NCBI GenBank assembly: GCA_964589725.1 | Contig: CAZPUJ010000794.1 | Coordinates: 1 to 21,455, forward strand | Direction: 5' to 3' | DNA from: CAYSHJ01 sp964589725 | GTDB lineage: Bacteria > Planctomycetota > Planctomycetia > Planctomycetales > Planctomycetaceae | Length of the DNA: 21,455 nucleotides | Shown: positions 1 through 8,242 of the stretch, one piece after another | Position numbering within the stretch: position 1 is the first letter of the stretch | Layout of the letters: every line of letters begins with the position of its first letter | Program-made: the position numbers and the translations under genes | Notes under the pieces: generated by a model | Databases searched by the model: none | Seen by the model: only the letters and a program-made list of their open reading frames with translations | Told to the model about the DNA's origin: nothing

Positions 1-409
1 AGAACTTGCACTCGGCGTTCGGGAAGACGGCGGTTCCTTGGTCGCGTCCTTCGGTCACGACATTGCGGCCCTCGGCGTACTCGCGCTGCCGAGCCGCCAG
101 TTCACGCCGCACGGCCGGATTCGACGCCACGATCGAAGAGCCGTGCGACACTTCAGGATGGCGGATCGCCGACGTGACGTCCTGTCCATCGACGATGACG
201 TGGTGTTCATCGAGCCGCAGTTGCATCGCGGCGGCGCAGGCGGCGACCGCGGATTCGTCATGTAGATCGATCCCTGCTTGCAAACAACGCCACGCCACGG
301 CGCGATACATCGCACCTGTGTCGAGGAAATCAAACTGCAACCGCCGCGCCAGCCCGCGAGCCGCTGTGCTCTTTCCTGATCCGGCCGGGCCGTCGATCGT
401 CACAATCAT
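1..409 (-). CDS. cmk: Cytidylate kinase, N-terminal part (cut by window edge)
   Basis: Cytidylate kinase phosphorylates CMP and dCMP with ATP in the cytoplasm, feeding CTP and dCTP pools. The visible 136 residues begin MIVTIDGPAGSGKSTAARGL, which holds the P-loop GPAGSGKST at residues 7-15. They go on through FLDTGAMYRAVAW (the conserved DTGAMYR of Cmk) to EGRDQGTAVFPNAECKF, which matches the GRDxGTVVFPDA motif. The ATG at 407-409 is preceded on the minus strand by a purine-rich stretch (aaagagag), a weak ribosome binding site. The gene lies 35 bp downstream of the GH38-like gene on the same strand, so the two may be cotranscribed. The remaining C-terminal part (about 90 residues in typical Cmk) lies outside the window. 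Confidence 0.95.
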   Translation of the reverse strand, partial: MIVTIDGPAGSGKSTAARGLARRLQFDFLDTGAMYRAVAWRCLQAGIDLHDESAVAACAAAMQLRLDEHHVIVDGQDVTSAIRHPEVSHGSSIVASNPAVRRELAARQREYAEGRNVVTEGRDQGTAVFPNAECKF

Positions 410-444
410 TGTTTGCTCTCTTTCCGCAGTCTGCGCCGATAGCC

Positions 445-3400
445 CTAGACGTTTGGAGTTGAGTCGATCGTTGCCGAAGAGTTCGTCGAGTTGACGTCCA
501 CCGGCGGCCGATCGAATCGAAGTTCGACGTCGCTGATCTCGAATGGATTCAGTTCCAATCGCACGACGTCGCCATCAATCGTCGGCTTGCCGATCGTACG
601 GCCGACGAAGTCTCGCTGCCGCGCCTGCAATGGAGTTCGAAAGCATCGTAGGGCGACACTTTGTCGATGTCCTTCCGTTTCTTGCAAGCGTACTGCGAAA
701 CCGCTGCCGACAGGTAAGCCGTCGGATTCGTCAAGCTCCCATGATTCGCGGTCGGCGCGCGGTTCGTCCATCAAGTCGGTGAGCCGCGTGAGTTGCACAT
801 TTGGAGCATCGACGTGAAAGAACCAGCCGGTCGTGCCACAACGGGGCGGCCCGACTTCCGTCGGCACGACGAAAGCCGGACACATCGCGTCGAGCGCCGC
901 TTGCAGCGGATACGGCCGCTCGACTGCGATTGAAAAACGGAACCGCCGACGAGTTTCACCTTCGACGATCAACAAAGTATCGAGCATACGGCGGCCGGTC
1001 TTGCGATGAAACGGCACGCCGTGATGAATGATCGTAGTACGCGTGTCGCTGTCGGCGATCTCGAAGTAGTACGGGCTATCGAAGCGATCTTGCCCGATCG
1101 GCTGAGCAGTCCCCAAGACGGATCGAGTCAATGCCGCGGTGGTGTCCGCCCACGCCCAGCGTACGCCAAAGTAGTTTGACCACGGATCGCCGTCGGGCAT
1201 CTTGACGTTGTCCAATTCACTGTCGATATCGAGGATTCGTCGTCCTCGCCACAGCCGGAAGGTCTGCCGAAATGTGGCCAGCACGGCGTTCGTTTTTTGA
1301 TCAACAATGTCGCCTGCGGTTCGGATCTCGCCGTAATACGGGCCGCGGCTGATGACCTCGATGCCGCGACCGTGAGTCTCCGAGTAAACCGTCTTCTCCT
1401 TGAAGGTGTGGTCGTCATCGCTGACGGTCACGATCCGCTCTCGCGGAAACCGAAAGGCCAGTTGCTGGCTGAGCCGATTCGGCTTGCGGCCGTATTCTTT
1501 GAGTCGCTGGATGCCGCCAGTTTCAGGATTGATGTGGACCTCGAAAAATTCATTCCGCAGGACGTTGTTTTCGACGAGCGGCGTCTTGATGTTCGCGTCC
1601 GCATCTTGATTGACCGCGTTGGTTCCGCTCTGCGGCGCGGGCAGCCAGACGAAACCACAGCCCGGCACTTCGACCAAGATTGTCGCGTCGGCCCTTGTGA
1701 CCGAGGCGGCATCGCCTGCTGACGCGTTGTTGGTGCGGGCTGGCACAGGGCCGGCGGCTACGCTTTGATGGACTCCTTTCGCAGCTCCCTTGATCGCGGG
1801 TAGCGGCAAATTGGTCGGCAAGGTCACGGGGACTCGGCGAGTGAAGCTGAGCGGATTGAGAATCAGCATTCCGGGCGTTTTTTCGACGGTGCCGTGCAAG
1901 ATCGTGTCGGCGAGTTGGCGCTGTGCGGAGTCGGTGAGCGCGATGACGGCGGCGTTAGCTTGTGATTGCAGAGATGGTCTCGGGAGCGGCACAGACTCTG
2001 GCGATCCCTCTCCCCAGCCCTCGCTTCGGGAGGGAGAGGGAGCAAAGTCCGCATGTTCGCTGCCGCTCGCATTGGTCGTGGCACTCGTGTCTTCGATCGC
2101 GTCCGGCCCGGCGGCTTCGATGGATTGCTCGAGGGAGTCGTTCGTGACTTCGTGGAGTCGGCGGCCGCGCAGCGCGGCCGCGACGTCTCGCAGCCAAGTG
2201 GCTGAATCGAATCGTTGTCGCCGGGCGAAATGCTCGACGAAGCGGCTGATCGGATTGTGTTCTCGCGCGGCGACGGAACGGGTGAGGAACGGGGCGAGGT
2301 ATTCGCCCGCCTCATACTTCGAGTGCCGCATCGGCGAGTCAGTCCGTTCGAAGAATTCTCGCAAGGTGACGAAACGACCGAATACTGGTGAGTATTTCTG
2401 TCCGCGCACCAAGTCGTGGAAAAAGACATTCTTCACGTCGGGCCAACGGGCGAGAATCAGGCCGGCTCCCTGATCCTGTTGCATGGTTTCGGACAGTCGT
2501 TGCGGAAGTCGCAAGAAGCTGGTTGCACTTTCCGCCGCGAGCGGCAAGCGTGAGATCGCGTCGATCGTCGTGCCGTCACAACCTTCCCAACGCATGCGGC
2601 TGGATTCGGAGTCGGGATAGATGCCGTCGTCGAGCAGGAAGTGCATCGCGGCCGAGTAGCCGCAGCGTGTCGCTAGCAACGGGACGAGCGGAGACAATCC
2701 GAAACGGCGACGACCCCACGTCGTCGGCTCGCGGCGGAACAGGTGTCGAAGCGTCTGTTGACCTTTGCGGATGTCGAACAAGACTGATTCGAGCGGCATG
2801 ATCGGCGACGGCACCTCACGCCACTCGCCGCCGATGATTTCGGCGGACTCGCGCAAACAGGCCTCACGCAGCAACTTCGCGATTTCGGGCTTATCACGCG
2901 CGATTTCCTCGGCGTCACTGGCGGTCAGCAGGAAACAAACCGGCTTCGTGTCCGACAGCACTTGCGTCAGGCTGTCGTTGACCATCGTCGGGACGAGCAA
3001 GCATAGGTCGATCAAATACGAATCGGTCGGGTAGTATCGCTCTCGAGCTTCATGCAACGCCTCGAAGCAAGCGGACAATCGGAGCCTGACGTCATCGAGT
3101 CGTCCGCCGACCAAGGCCTCTGCGGCCGCGACCGCTTCGCGCCTCAGTCGCATCTCGTCGATCTCGCCGAAGTAGTGCATCTGCCGTGACAACAATTGGA
3201 CCAACAGGTACGTCGTGCCCAACGCCAGGAAGTCGGCGACCAGCTCTTGGTCCAAATGATCGGGCGACGTTGCCACTGGTGAGGTTTCTTCGCCGCCCGT
3301 CGAGTTTGTCTCGGTTGGCGGGGTTGCCTCTTGGATTTTGAGGTCGGTCGCGGACGTTGGGCAAGACGCGAACATTTGTTGTAGCAGCTCGTCGCGACGA

Positions 3401-3690
3401 GTCACTCCGGTCACCACTCTCGAACCGGCTTCGCGTTGACGGGAAACCCAGTCCCCCGGGAGACGGTCTTCGCATGCGGTCGGAACGATGATCAGCCGGT
3501 TGGCGATCGGCTCGGGCGGAGAATCGGCTCGATGCCACCCAGGCAAAGAACGAGTCTGCGCCAACACCCACGGATGCCACGCAACGGCAAAGGCGTTGAG
3601 CAATCCCTCGGCCGGCTTTTCACCCAAGTCGGTCGGAAAGTCCTCGAGGCTGTGGCTGGGGATCAGGATGACAACGTCGTTGAGCGTCAT
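445..3690 (-). CDS. Large GH38-like (alpha-mannosidase-like) protein
   Basis: About 1081 residues, the size of the GH38 alpha-mannosidase family, which hydrolyses alpha-mannosides and often acts on glycans. Family-like parts seen: a helical segment at roughly residues 270-300 with EIIGGEWREVPSPIMPLES, resembling the region after the GH38 nucleophile; a block near 360-378 with RMRWEGCDGTTIDAISRLP, like the WEGxDGS region; and a C-terminal beta-rich part from about 700 starting NEFFEVHINPETGGIQRL and ending in an ISDVELRF strand, as in GH38. I do not see the usual N-terminal HxD zinc site or the RxxID nucleophile motif, so activity is doubtful. No signal peptide is evident. I prefer the ATG at 3688-3690 (MTLNDVVILIPSHSLEDFP). 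An in-frame ATG at 3747 would add 19 unconvincing residues, and neither has a strong ribosome binding site. Residues about 551-562 are encoded by a palindromic repeat inside a low-complexity linker. Confidence 0.75.
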   Translation of the reverse strand: MTLNDVVILIPSHSLEDFPTDLGEKPAEGLLNAFAVAWHPWVLAQTRSLPGWHRADSPPEPIANRLIIVPTACEDRLPGDWVSRQREAGSRVVTGVTRRDELLQQMFASCPTSATDLKIQEATPPTETNSTGGEETSPVATSPDHLDQELVADFLALGTTYLLVQLLSRQMHYFGEIDEMRLRREAVAAAEALVGGRLDDVRLRLSACFEALHEARERYYPTDSYLIDLCLLVPTMVNDSLTQVLSDTKPVCFLLTASDAEEIARDKPEIAKLLREACLRESAEIIGGEWREVPSPIMPLESVLFDIRKGQQTLRHLFRREPTTWGRRRFGLSPLVPLLATRCGYSAAMHFLLDDGIYPDSESSRMRWEGCDGTTIDAISRLPLAAESATSFLRLPQRLSETMQQDQGAGLILARWPDVKNVFFHDLVRGQKYSPVFGRFVTLREFFERTDSPMRHSKYEAGEYLAPFLTRSVAAREHNPISRFVEHFARRQRFDSATWLRDVAAALRGRRLHEVTNDSLEQSIEAAGPDAIEDTSATTNASGSEHADFAPSPSRSEGWGEGSPESVPLPRPSLQSQANAAVIALTDSAQRQLADTILHGTVEKTPGMLILNPLSFTRRVPVTLPTNLPLPAIKGAAKGVHQSVAAGPVPARTNNASAGDAASVTRADATILVEVPGCGFVWLPAPQSGTNAVNQDADANIKTPLVENNVLRNEFFEVHINPETGGIQRLKEYGRKPNRLSQQLAFRFPRERIVTVSDDDHTFKEKTVYSETHGRGIEVISRGPYYGEIRTAGDIVDQKTNAVLATFRQTFRLWRGRRILDIDSELDNVKMPDGDPWSNYFGVRWAWADTTAALTRSVLGTAQPIGQDRFDSPYYFEIADSDTRTTIIHHGVPFHRKTGRRMLDTLLIVEGETRRRFRFSIAVERPYPLQAALDAMCPAFVVPTEVGPPRCGTTGWFFHVDAPNVQLTRLTDLMDEPRADRESWELDESDGLPVGSGFAVRLQETEGHRQSVALRCFRTPLQARQRDFVGRTIGKPTIDGDVVRLELNPFEISDVELRFDRPPVDVNSTNSSATIDSTPNV
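2005..2041. repeat. Palindromic repeat inside the GH38-like gene
   Basis: Perfect 10-bp arms at 2005-2014 (tccctctccc) and 2032-2041 (gggagaggga) enclose a 17-bp centre. On the coding strand it reads PSPSRSEGWGEGS, a peptide text produced by dispersed intergenic palindromes in many bacterial genomes. It is in frame and sits in a Ser/Ala/Pro-rich linker between two better conserved parts of the protein, so it looks like a tolerated insertion. Confidence 0.7.
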
Positions 3691-3843
3691 GGTTTGAGGG
3701 ATCGGGAGCGTTGTTCTCGATGGTTGGTCGGAGCAGGGGACCCGCATGTTAACCTGTCTGCGGTCGAAATGGTTGCGTGGCCGAAGCTATTGACACGGCC
3801 GGCTAATTGGTCCGGTTGCGTGGTCTGTGGAGGCATATAAGCA

Positions 3844-3890
3844 CGAAGCACAAGTGAGGGAATCCGCAGAAATCCCTCGCTTGCGCTTCG
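3844..3890. repeat. Intergenic palindrome (ARSASEG/PSLALR type)
   Basis: An 18-bp arm at 3844-3861 (cgaagcacaagtgaggga) pairs with 3873-3890 (tccctcgcttgcgcttcg), with two non-Watson-Crick positions out of 18 and an 11-bp loop. On the minus strand one frame reads ARSASEGFLRIPSLVLRA, a peptide text I associate with dispersed intergenic repeats of planctomycete genomes. It could form a strong hairpin in RNA of either strand. Confidence 0.75.
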
Positions 3891-4119
3891 GGCTTGTATT
3901 TCAACCAAGATGCAGATTGAAGAATTAGCCAGCCGTGAAACAATTGACGCCAGTCTTGGACGGAAGGCTAGAAGACACCGGCAACGTCCTACATCGGACG
4001 ACGACATGGCGATGCCGTTTTGCCAGTTTTGAGGACTTTCGGGAATTCTCGGGAACCAGTGGCCACGGTCTTTTGTCTGACGGCTTTATTCGGAAGGCCT
4101 GTGCGCATAAGGTTCTTGG

Positions 4120-4149
4120 TTGACGGGCTGGAAATCGCTCTGATAGTCT
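4120..4149 (+). promoter_or_regulatory. Candidate sigma-70 promoter of pilM
   Basis: TTGACG at 4120-4125 (5 of 6 matches to the -35 consensus) is followed after 18 bp by a weak -10, TAGTCT, at 4144-4149. This would place the transcript start about 30 bp upstream of the pilM ATG. AAGGTG at about 4172-4177 gives pilM a good ribosome binding site 7 bp before the start. The -10 match is poor, so this is tentative. Confidence 0.3.
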
Positions 4150-4184
4150 TTTGAAAACTCATTCATTGCACAAGGTGACGTTGT

Positions 4185-6362
4185 ATGGCGGACAGCCAAG
4201 CCGTTTGGGGCATTGATATTGGTCAAGCAGGGATGAAAGCGATTCGCCTGCGGTACGCCGAGGCGGCCAGTCAGGTCATCGCGGTGGCATTCGACTACAT
4301 CCCGCACGCGAAGATTCTCAGCCAACCTGACGCCGTGCCTGACGACCTGATCAACACGGCGTTGACCACGTTTTTGTCGCGCAACGACACGAAAGGTGAC
4401 CTGATCGCGATCAGCGTTCCCGGCCAGTCGGCGTTGACGCGATTCATTCAGTTGCCGCCCGTCGAATCCAGCAAGGTCGACGAGATCGTCAGGTATGAGG
4501 CCAAGCAGCAGATCCCGTTCGCTTTGGAAGACGTGATTTGGGACTATCAGACGTTGGGTGGCGGCGTCGAAGAGAGTGGCTACATGCTCGGCGCCGAGGT
4601 CGGTCTGTTCGCCATGAAGAAGGAAGGCATTCATGGGGCACTGATGCCGTTCCTCGCGCAGAAAATCGAGATCGAACTGATCCAGCTCGCGCCGCTGGCT
4701 CTGTACAACTTCCTGTGCTACGACCAAATCGGTTTGCGTCCGGGGCAAATACTCGAAGGCGACACCGACTTTATGATCGTTCTCGACATGGGGACGGACA
4801 ACACGACGCTGTTGGTGACCAACGGCAACAAGATTTGGATTCGCAATGTGCCGATCGGCGGTAACCATTTCACTCGGGCGTTGACCAAGGAAATGAAGCT
4901 GACCTTTGCGAAGGCCGAGCATTTGAAGTGCAACGCTACGAAAGCTCCCGATCCTCGGGCCGTATTTCAAGCATTGCGGCCTGTGTTCAACGATTATGTC
5001 GCTGAAATTCAGCGTTCGATCGGATACTTTTCGAGCGTCAACCGTGAGGCCAAGATCACGAAGGTCGTTGGTGCGGGGAACGGGTTCAAGCTGGCGGGGC
5101 TGCAAAAGTTCTTGCAGCAGAACTTGCAGTACGAAGTCGAGCGAGTCGAAACGTTTCAAGCGGTGGTCGGCGACGCGGTGCTCAACGCGCCGCTCTTCCA
5201 AGAGAACGTGCTGAGTTTCTCGGTCGCCTATGGTTTAGCGTTGCAAGCTCTGCAGCAGACACGCATTCACACGACGCTGTTGCCGAAGGAGATTGCGTTC
5301 GCGCGGAAGATTCGTCGTAAGAAACCGTGGGCTGTCACCGCGGCCGCCAGCTTGTTGGCCGGGTTGGCGATGTCGACGGCGGGTTACAGCAACGTGGCGA
5401 ACTCCGTCAGTTCGGGGCGGTTTAGCGACGCCGAAACGAACGTCACGAAACTGCAAACGCTTGAGAAAGGGCACAAAGATAACTTCAACAAAGCGAAGGA
5501 CGAAAACGTTAAACTCAAGGACGCCGGTGACAAGCTGGTCACGAATCTGGGCGTGCGCGAGCTGTGGCTGGAGGTCTATCGAGCCATCAATGAATGCGTG
5601 CCGCGCGACGTCGCTGACCAGCAAGACGTCGAAGACATCACGCTCAAGAACCGCGTGAATGTCAAGAGTGTCTCGACGAAGAAATATGCGGACGTCGGCA
5701 AGTGGTATGACGACATCAAAACCAACAATGAGCCGGCGTTTAGAGGGATGCTGGCGGGCGACAAAGAGAAAGGCCCGTCCGGGGCGGGTTACATCTTCAC
5801 GCTCGTCTGCGAGCATTTCCGCCACGATCCCAAAGATCCCCAGCAGCAGAGCATCGCGTTCGTCAATCACACCCTGGTGCGGAACCTGAATTCCTTTGAG
5901 ATGCGGCAGCAGGGAACCTCGCAACCCATTCCCGTGCGAAAACTCGGAATCTCGCACGCCTGCGTCGTTACCCAGAAGCTGTACCAGAAGCAGGAGTACT
6001 ACCCAAAGGGCCCGAAGGCGAGACGAGGAACCACGAAACCAGCCGCGGGCCGTTTTCGAAACCCGATGCCGACTGGGTCGTCCGTGCAGCCAGGGGCGTC
6101 AGATATCCAGAAAAAAGATGGAGAAGAGTCCGAGAGGAAGATGATCGACCGGACCGACTTCACGATCCAGTTTGTGTGGATTCCGACTCCGGTGGCCAAA
6201 CGGGTGAAAGACGATCCTCTGAGGCCGACGGGAAACAATGCCACTGCGAATCTGTCGAATCCAAACACCGCGGCAGCACCGGTGACAGGACAGCCTGAGA
6301 ACGCAACGCCCGCGAATGCTCCGGTCACCCAACCGTCCGCGACGCCGATGCCGATGAAATGA
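4185..6362 (+). CDS. pilM: PilM-type actin-like protein fused to a PilN-like membrane/periplasmic part
   Basis: PilM is the cytoplasmic actin-like ATPase-fold protein of the type IV pilus inner-membrane platform; it normally binds the N-terminus of a separate PilN. Here residues about 8-360 form the PilM part: GIDIGQAGMKAIRL (phosphate-1 loop, residues 9-22), RYEAKQQIPFALEDVIWDYQ (a PilM signature), VLDMGTDNTTLLV (phosphate-2 loop, D201) and VGAGNGFKLAGL (adenosine-loop region, about 296-307). A basic stretch RKIRRKKPW then leads into one membrane segment at about 382-400. A periplasmic coiled-coil part and a long Pro/Asn/Ala-rich tail follow, for 725 residues in total. Typical PilM is about 350 residues. 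The actin-like, membrane and periplasmic order is that of GspL of type II secretion, or a PilM-PilN fusion. It is the first gene of the run of two further membrane proteins. Family assignment is firm; whether it serves pili or secretion is inference. Confidence 0.9.
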   Translation: MADSQAVWGIDIGQAGMKAIRLRYAEAASQVIAVAFDYIPHAKILSQPDAVPDDLINTALTTFLSRNDTKGDLIAISVPGQSALTRFIQLPPVESSKVDEIVRYEAKQQIPFALEDVIWDYQTLGGGVEESGYMLGAEVGLFAMKKEGIHGALMPFLAQKIEIELIQLAPLALYNFLCYDQIGLRPGQILEGDTDFMIVLDMGTDNTTLLVTNGNKIWIRNVPIGGNHFTRALTKEMKLTFAKAEHLKCNATKAPDPRAVFQALRPVFNDYVAEIQRSIGYFSSVNREAKITKVVGAGNGFKLAGLQKFLQQNLQYEVERVETFQAVVGDAVLNAPLFQENVLSFSVAYGLALQALQQTRIHTTLLPKEIAFARKIRRKKPWAVTAAASLLAGLAMSTAGYSNVANSVSSGRFSDAETNVTKLQTLEKGHKDNFNKAKDENVKLKDAGDKLVTNLGVRELWLEVYRAINECVPRDVADQQDVEDITLKNRVNVKSVSTKKYADVGKWYDDIKTNNEPAFRGMLAGDKEKGPSGAGYIFTLVCEHFRHDPKDPQQQSIAFVNHTLVRNLNSFEMRQQGTSQPIPVRKLGISHACVVTQKLYQKQEYYPKGPKARRGTTKPAAGRFRNPMPTGSSVQPGASDIQKKDGEESERKMIDRTDFTIQFVWIPTPVAKRVKDDPLRPTGNNATANLSNPNTAAAPVTGQPENATPANAPVTQPSATPMPMK

Positions 6363-6418
6363 TGACATAAATATCCCTAGACGAAACAACGGATCACGTC
6401 TGACGTGTCGTCAGGCCC

Positions 6419-8173
6419 GTGACGAAAACGGACGAATTCCTTCGATTGATCGAGGTTGTCATGGACAAACTCAAGCCGATCCTCGCCCACAAGTTCTGGT
6501 TTTTGTTCGGTCTTGCGCTGATCCTGCCCGTCGTCGGATATTTCATGACCACGGGAGAACTCGCGGTGGAGATTGCGGATCGTTGGGCGAAGTTGGAAGG
6601 CGTCTACAAGGCAATTCCGACGGGTGTCGATTGTCCGAACGATCAGTGGACCAACAAGCTGAACGCGGTGAACGAGGCGGAAAAGCTCGCCAACATCCGT
6701 GCGAACAATGATCTTTGGCTGGCACAGAAGAATCGCCAGCGCTGGCCACAGGACATCGCCGGAGTGATGAAGAACGCGTTGTATTTCAAGCAGGTCTCGG
6801 CGGAGCAGGGTGGCACCGATGTGCCGTACAAGTACATCCACGATTACCCGCCGGAGATTCGTCGACTTTGGGAGATCGTCGATCCATTGGATGACGTGAA
6901 AGGCAACCTCCGCGACTCGGATAAACGCCGCAAGATTGCGTTCAACCTGAACGACCTGCATCAGGTGAATCCGTCGCGGTGGGAGAATATCGCTCCGACT
7001 TTTGACGAGATTTGGGCCTGTCAAGAGGACATCTGGTTGCAGACAGAACTGCTCGGCGCGGTCGCTCGTGTGAATGCCAATTCGCAGTCGCAGATGGACG
7101 CGTTCATCAAGCAACTGGGGAAGATCCTTTTGTTCAGCGGAACCAGAGTCGTCGGCGATTCCGGAACGGCACAGTCAACCAGTGCGCCTGGGGACGGTGG
7201 ACAATTCACGGCAATGGCCGGCTTTTCTGGGAAAAGATCGGAAACCAGCACCGCCAGCGGCTCAGTGGAAATCGCGTTGGCAGAGGAGTTCGTGGTCGCG
7301 CAAGAGGCTGGGGGCGGTGGTGGTGCCGCGAAACCTGCGTTTGGCGGCGGACCTCTTGCCGAAGGTGGTCCCACAGGCCCTAGTCCAGGCGGGGGCGGCG
7401 CGACGAAGTCGGATTTGAAACGGTACGTCGACGACGACGAGACTCGGCCGTTCAAGCAGCGCGGGTTTTACATCAAGCTGGTGATGGATCATCGCAAAGT
7501 TCCGGAACTGTTGACCGAGTTGATGAATTCTCCGTTCCCGGTCGAAATCGTGCGCGTGCATCAGGTGTGGTACACGGATACCGGAGCCGGCATGACCTCG
7601 GGAAGCGGGATGGCCGGGCAGGCATTTCCGGGGAGTGGTGGAACGAAGGGATTCGGAGCATTTCCGGCCGAGGGTGGGGTCACTGCCACAGGTGAATCGA
7701 CGAGCCCCCTTGCGGCTTCGCCGACGAGCGGCAGTGTTAAGCCTGGAACCAATCCTACGACGGCTCAATCGGCGATGGCTGATCCCAATTTGGCTTCGGT
7801 GGCGATTCTTGGTGTCTGGACCCTTTATCGCCCACCGGCGGCCGATCCCAATCAGGCGGCCCCGAACGCGACGCCGAGCGACACTTCGGCTCCGATTGAG
7901 GGCGACGTTGCCACGACCACTCCCGCGGAGGCGGCGAAACTGCCCGTTGAACCGACGACCGATCCGTCAACGGACGATAGCGATAACAAACCAGCCACTG
8001 ATCGCTCGCTGCCGGTTGAAGAAACGAACCCGGTTGAAAAAACGAACCCGATTGAAAAAACGAACGGTGCGGAACCGCCAAAGTCGAAAAATGCCGACGA
8101 CGCTACGGACGAATCGCCGGCGAAACCAACCACTCCGGCGGACGACGCCTCGGAAAAATCGTCGTCGGGATGA
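6419..8173 (+). CDS. Single-span membrane protein of the pilM cluster, possibly PilO/GspM-like
   Basis: I do not recognise a named family. The protein has a short cytoplasmic N-terminus, one membrane segment (residues about 27-43, KFWFLFGLALILPVVGYF) and a large outside part, so it is anchored in the inner membrane. A Gly-rich linker lies at about 296-328. The block YIKLVMDHRKVPELLTELMN with FPVEIVRVHQVW (about 350-385) recalls the small ferredoxin-like fold of PilO/GspM. A Thr/Pro/Ala/Glu-rich tail with three 6-residue repeats (VEETNP, VEKTNP, IEKTNG) ends the protein. The frame opens with GTG at 6419; an ATG at 6461 with GAGG five bases upstream is an equally good start and would remove 14 residues. 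The gene follows pilM by 56 bp, which suggests a shared operon and a role in the same machine. Confidence 0.85.
   Translation: MTKTDEFLRLIEVVMDKLKPILAHKFWFLFGLALILPVVGYFMTTGELAVEIADRWAKLEGVYKAIPTGVDCPNDQWTNKLNAVNEAEKLANIRANNDLWLAQKNRQRWPQDIAGVMKNALYFKQVSAEQGGTDVPYKYIHDYPPEIRRLWEIVDPLDDVKGNLRDSDKRRKIAFNLNDLHQVNPSRWENIAPTFDEIWACQEDIWLQTELLGAVARVNANSQSQMDAFIKQLGKILLFSGTRVVGDSGTAQSTSAPGDGGQFTAMAGFSGKRSETSTASGSVEIALAEEFVVAQEAGGGGGAAKPAFGGGPLAEGGPTGPSPGGGGATKSDLKRYVDDDETRPFKQRGFYIKLVMDHRKVPELLTELMNSPFPVEIVRVHQVWYTDTGAGMTSGSGMAGQAFPGSGGTKGFGAFPAEGGVTATGESTSPLAASPTSGSVKPGTNPTTAQSAMADPNLASVAILGVWTLYRPPAADPNQAAPNATPSDTSAPIEGDVATTTPAEAAKLPVEPTTDPSTDDSDNKPATDRSLPVEETNPVEKTNPIEKTNGAEPPKSKNADDATDESPAKPTTPADDASEKSSSG
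8012..8065 (+). repeat. Three tandem 18-bp coding repeats
   Basis: Units at 8012-8029, 8030-8047 and 8048-8065 differ by one or two bases from ccggttgaaaaaacgaac. They encode the six-residue repeats in the disordered tail of the membrane protein. The near identity suggests recent slippage expansion. Confidence 0.85.
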
Positions 8174-8215
8174 TTGTCTCAGTGAACGATTGATGAAAGC
8201 ATTTTCCACGAGTTT

Positions 8216-8236
8216 CCTCCGCCTTTTTTCGGGAGG
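8216..8236 (+). promoter_or_regulatory. Ribosome binding site of the third pil-cluster gene, possibly masked by a hairpin
   Basis: GGAGG at 8232-8236 lies six bases before the ATG at 8243, the strongest ribosome binding site in the cluster. CCTCC at 8216-8220 is its exact complement across an 11-base, T-rich loop, so the mRNA could hide the site unless a ribosome or protein opens it. Translational coupling to the upstream gene is one possible reading. Confidence 0.4.
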
Positions 8237-8242
8237 TCTGAC

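Larger units (their letters stand above)
3691..4184. other. Divergent intergenic region between GH38-like gene and pilM
   Basis: A non-coding stretch of 494 bp between two divergently transcribed genes. It holds a palindromic repeat at 3844-3890 and a candidate pilM promoter at 4120-4149. I see no convincing small gene; short open frames here lack codon bias and ribosome binding sites. Promoters for both flanking genes should lie here. Confidence 0.7.

Noticed and set aside
3790..3795. Perfect TTGACA as a -35 box
   Set aside because: No acceptable -10 box occurs 16-18 bp downstream on the plus strand, and it is almost 400 bp from pilM.
4086..5201. Long open frame on the minus strand (371 codons) opposite pilM
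   Set aside because: It lies fully antisense to clear pilM coding sequence and its product is rich in Arg, His and Val without any family motif, as expected from the complement of GC-rich codons.
6395..6413. Short inverted repeats cacgtc/gacgtg and tgacg/cgtca before the second pil-cluster gene
   Set aside because: Five to six base pairs only and easily met by chance; no T-run for a terminator.
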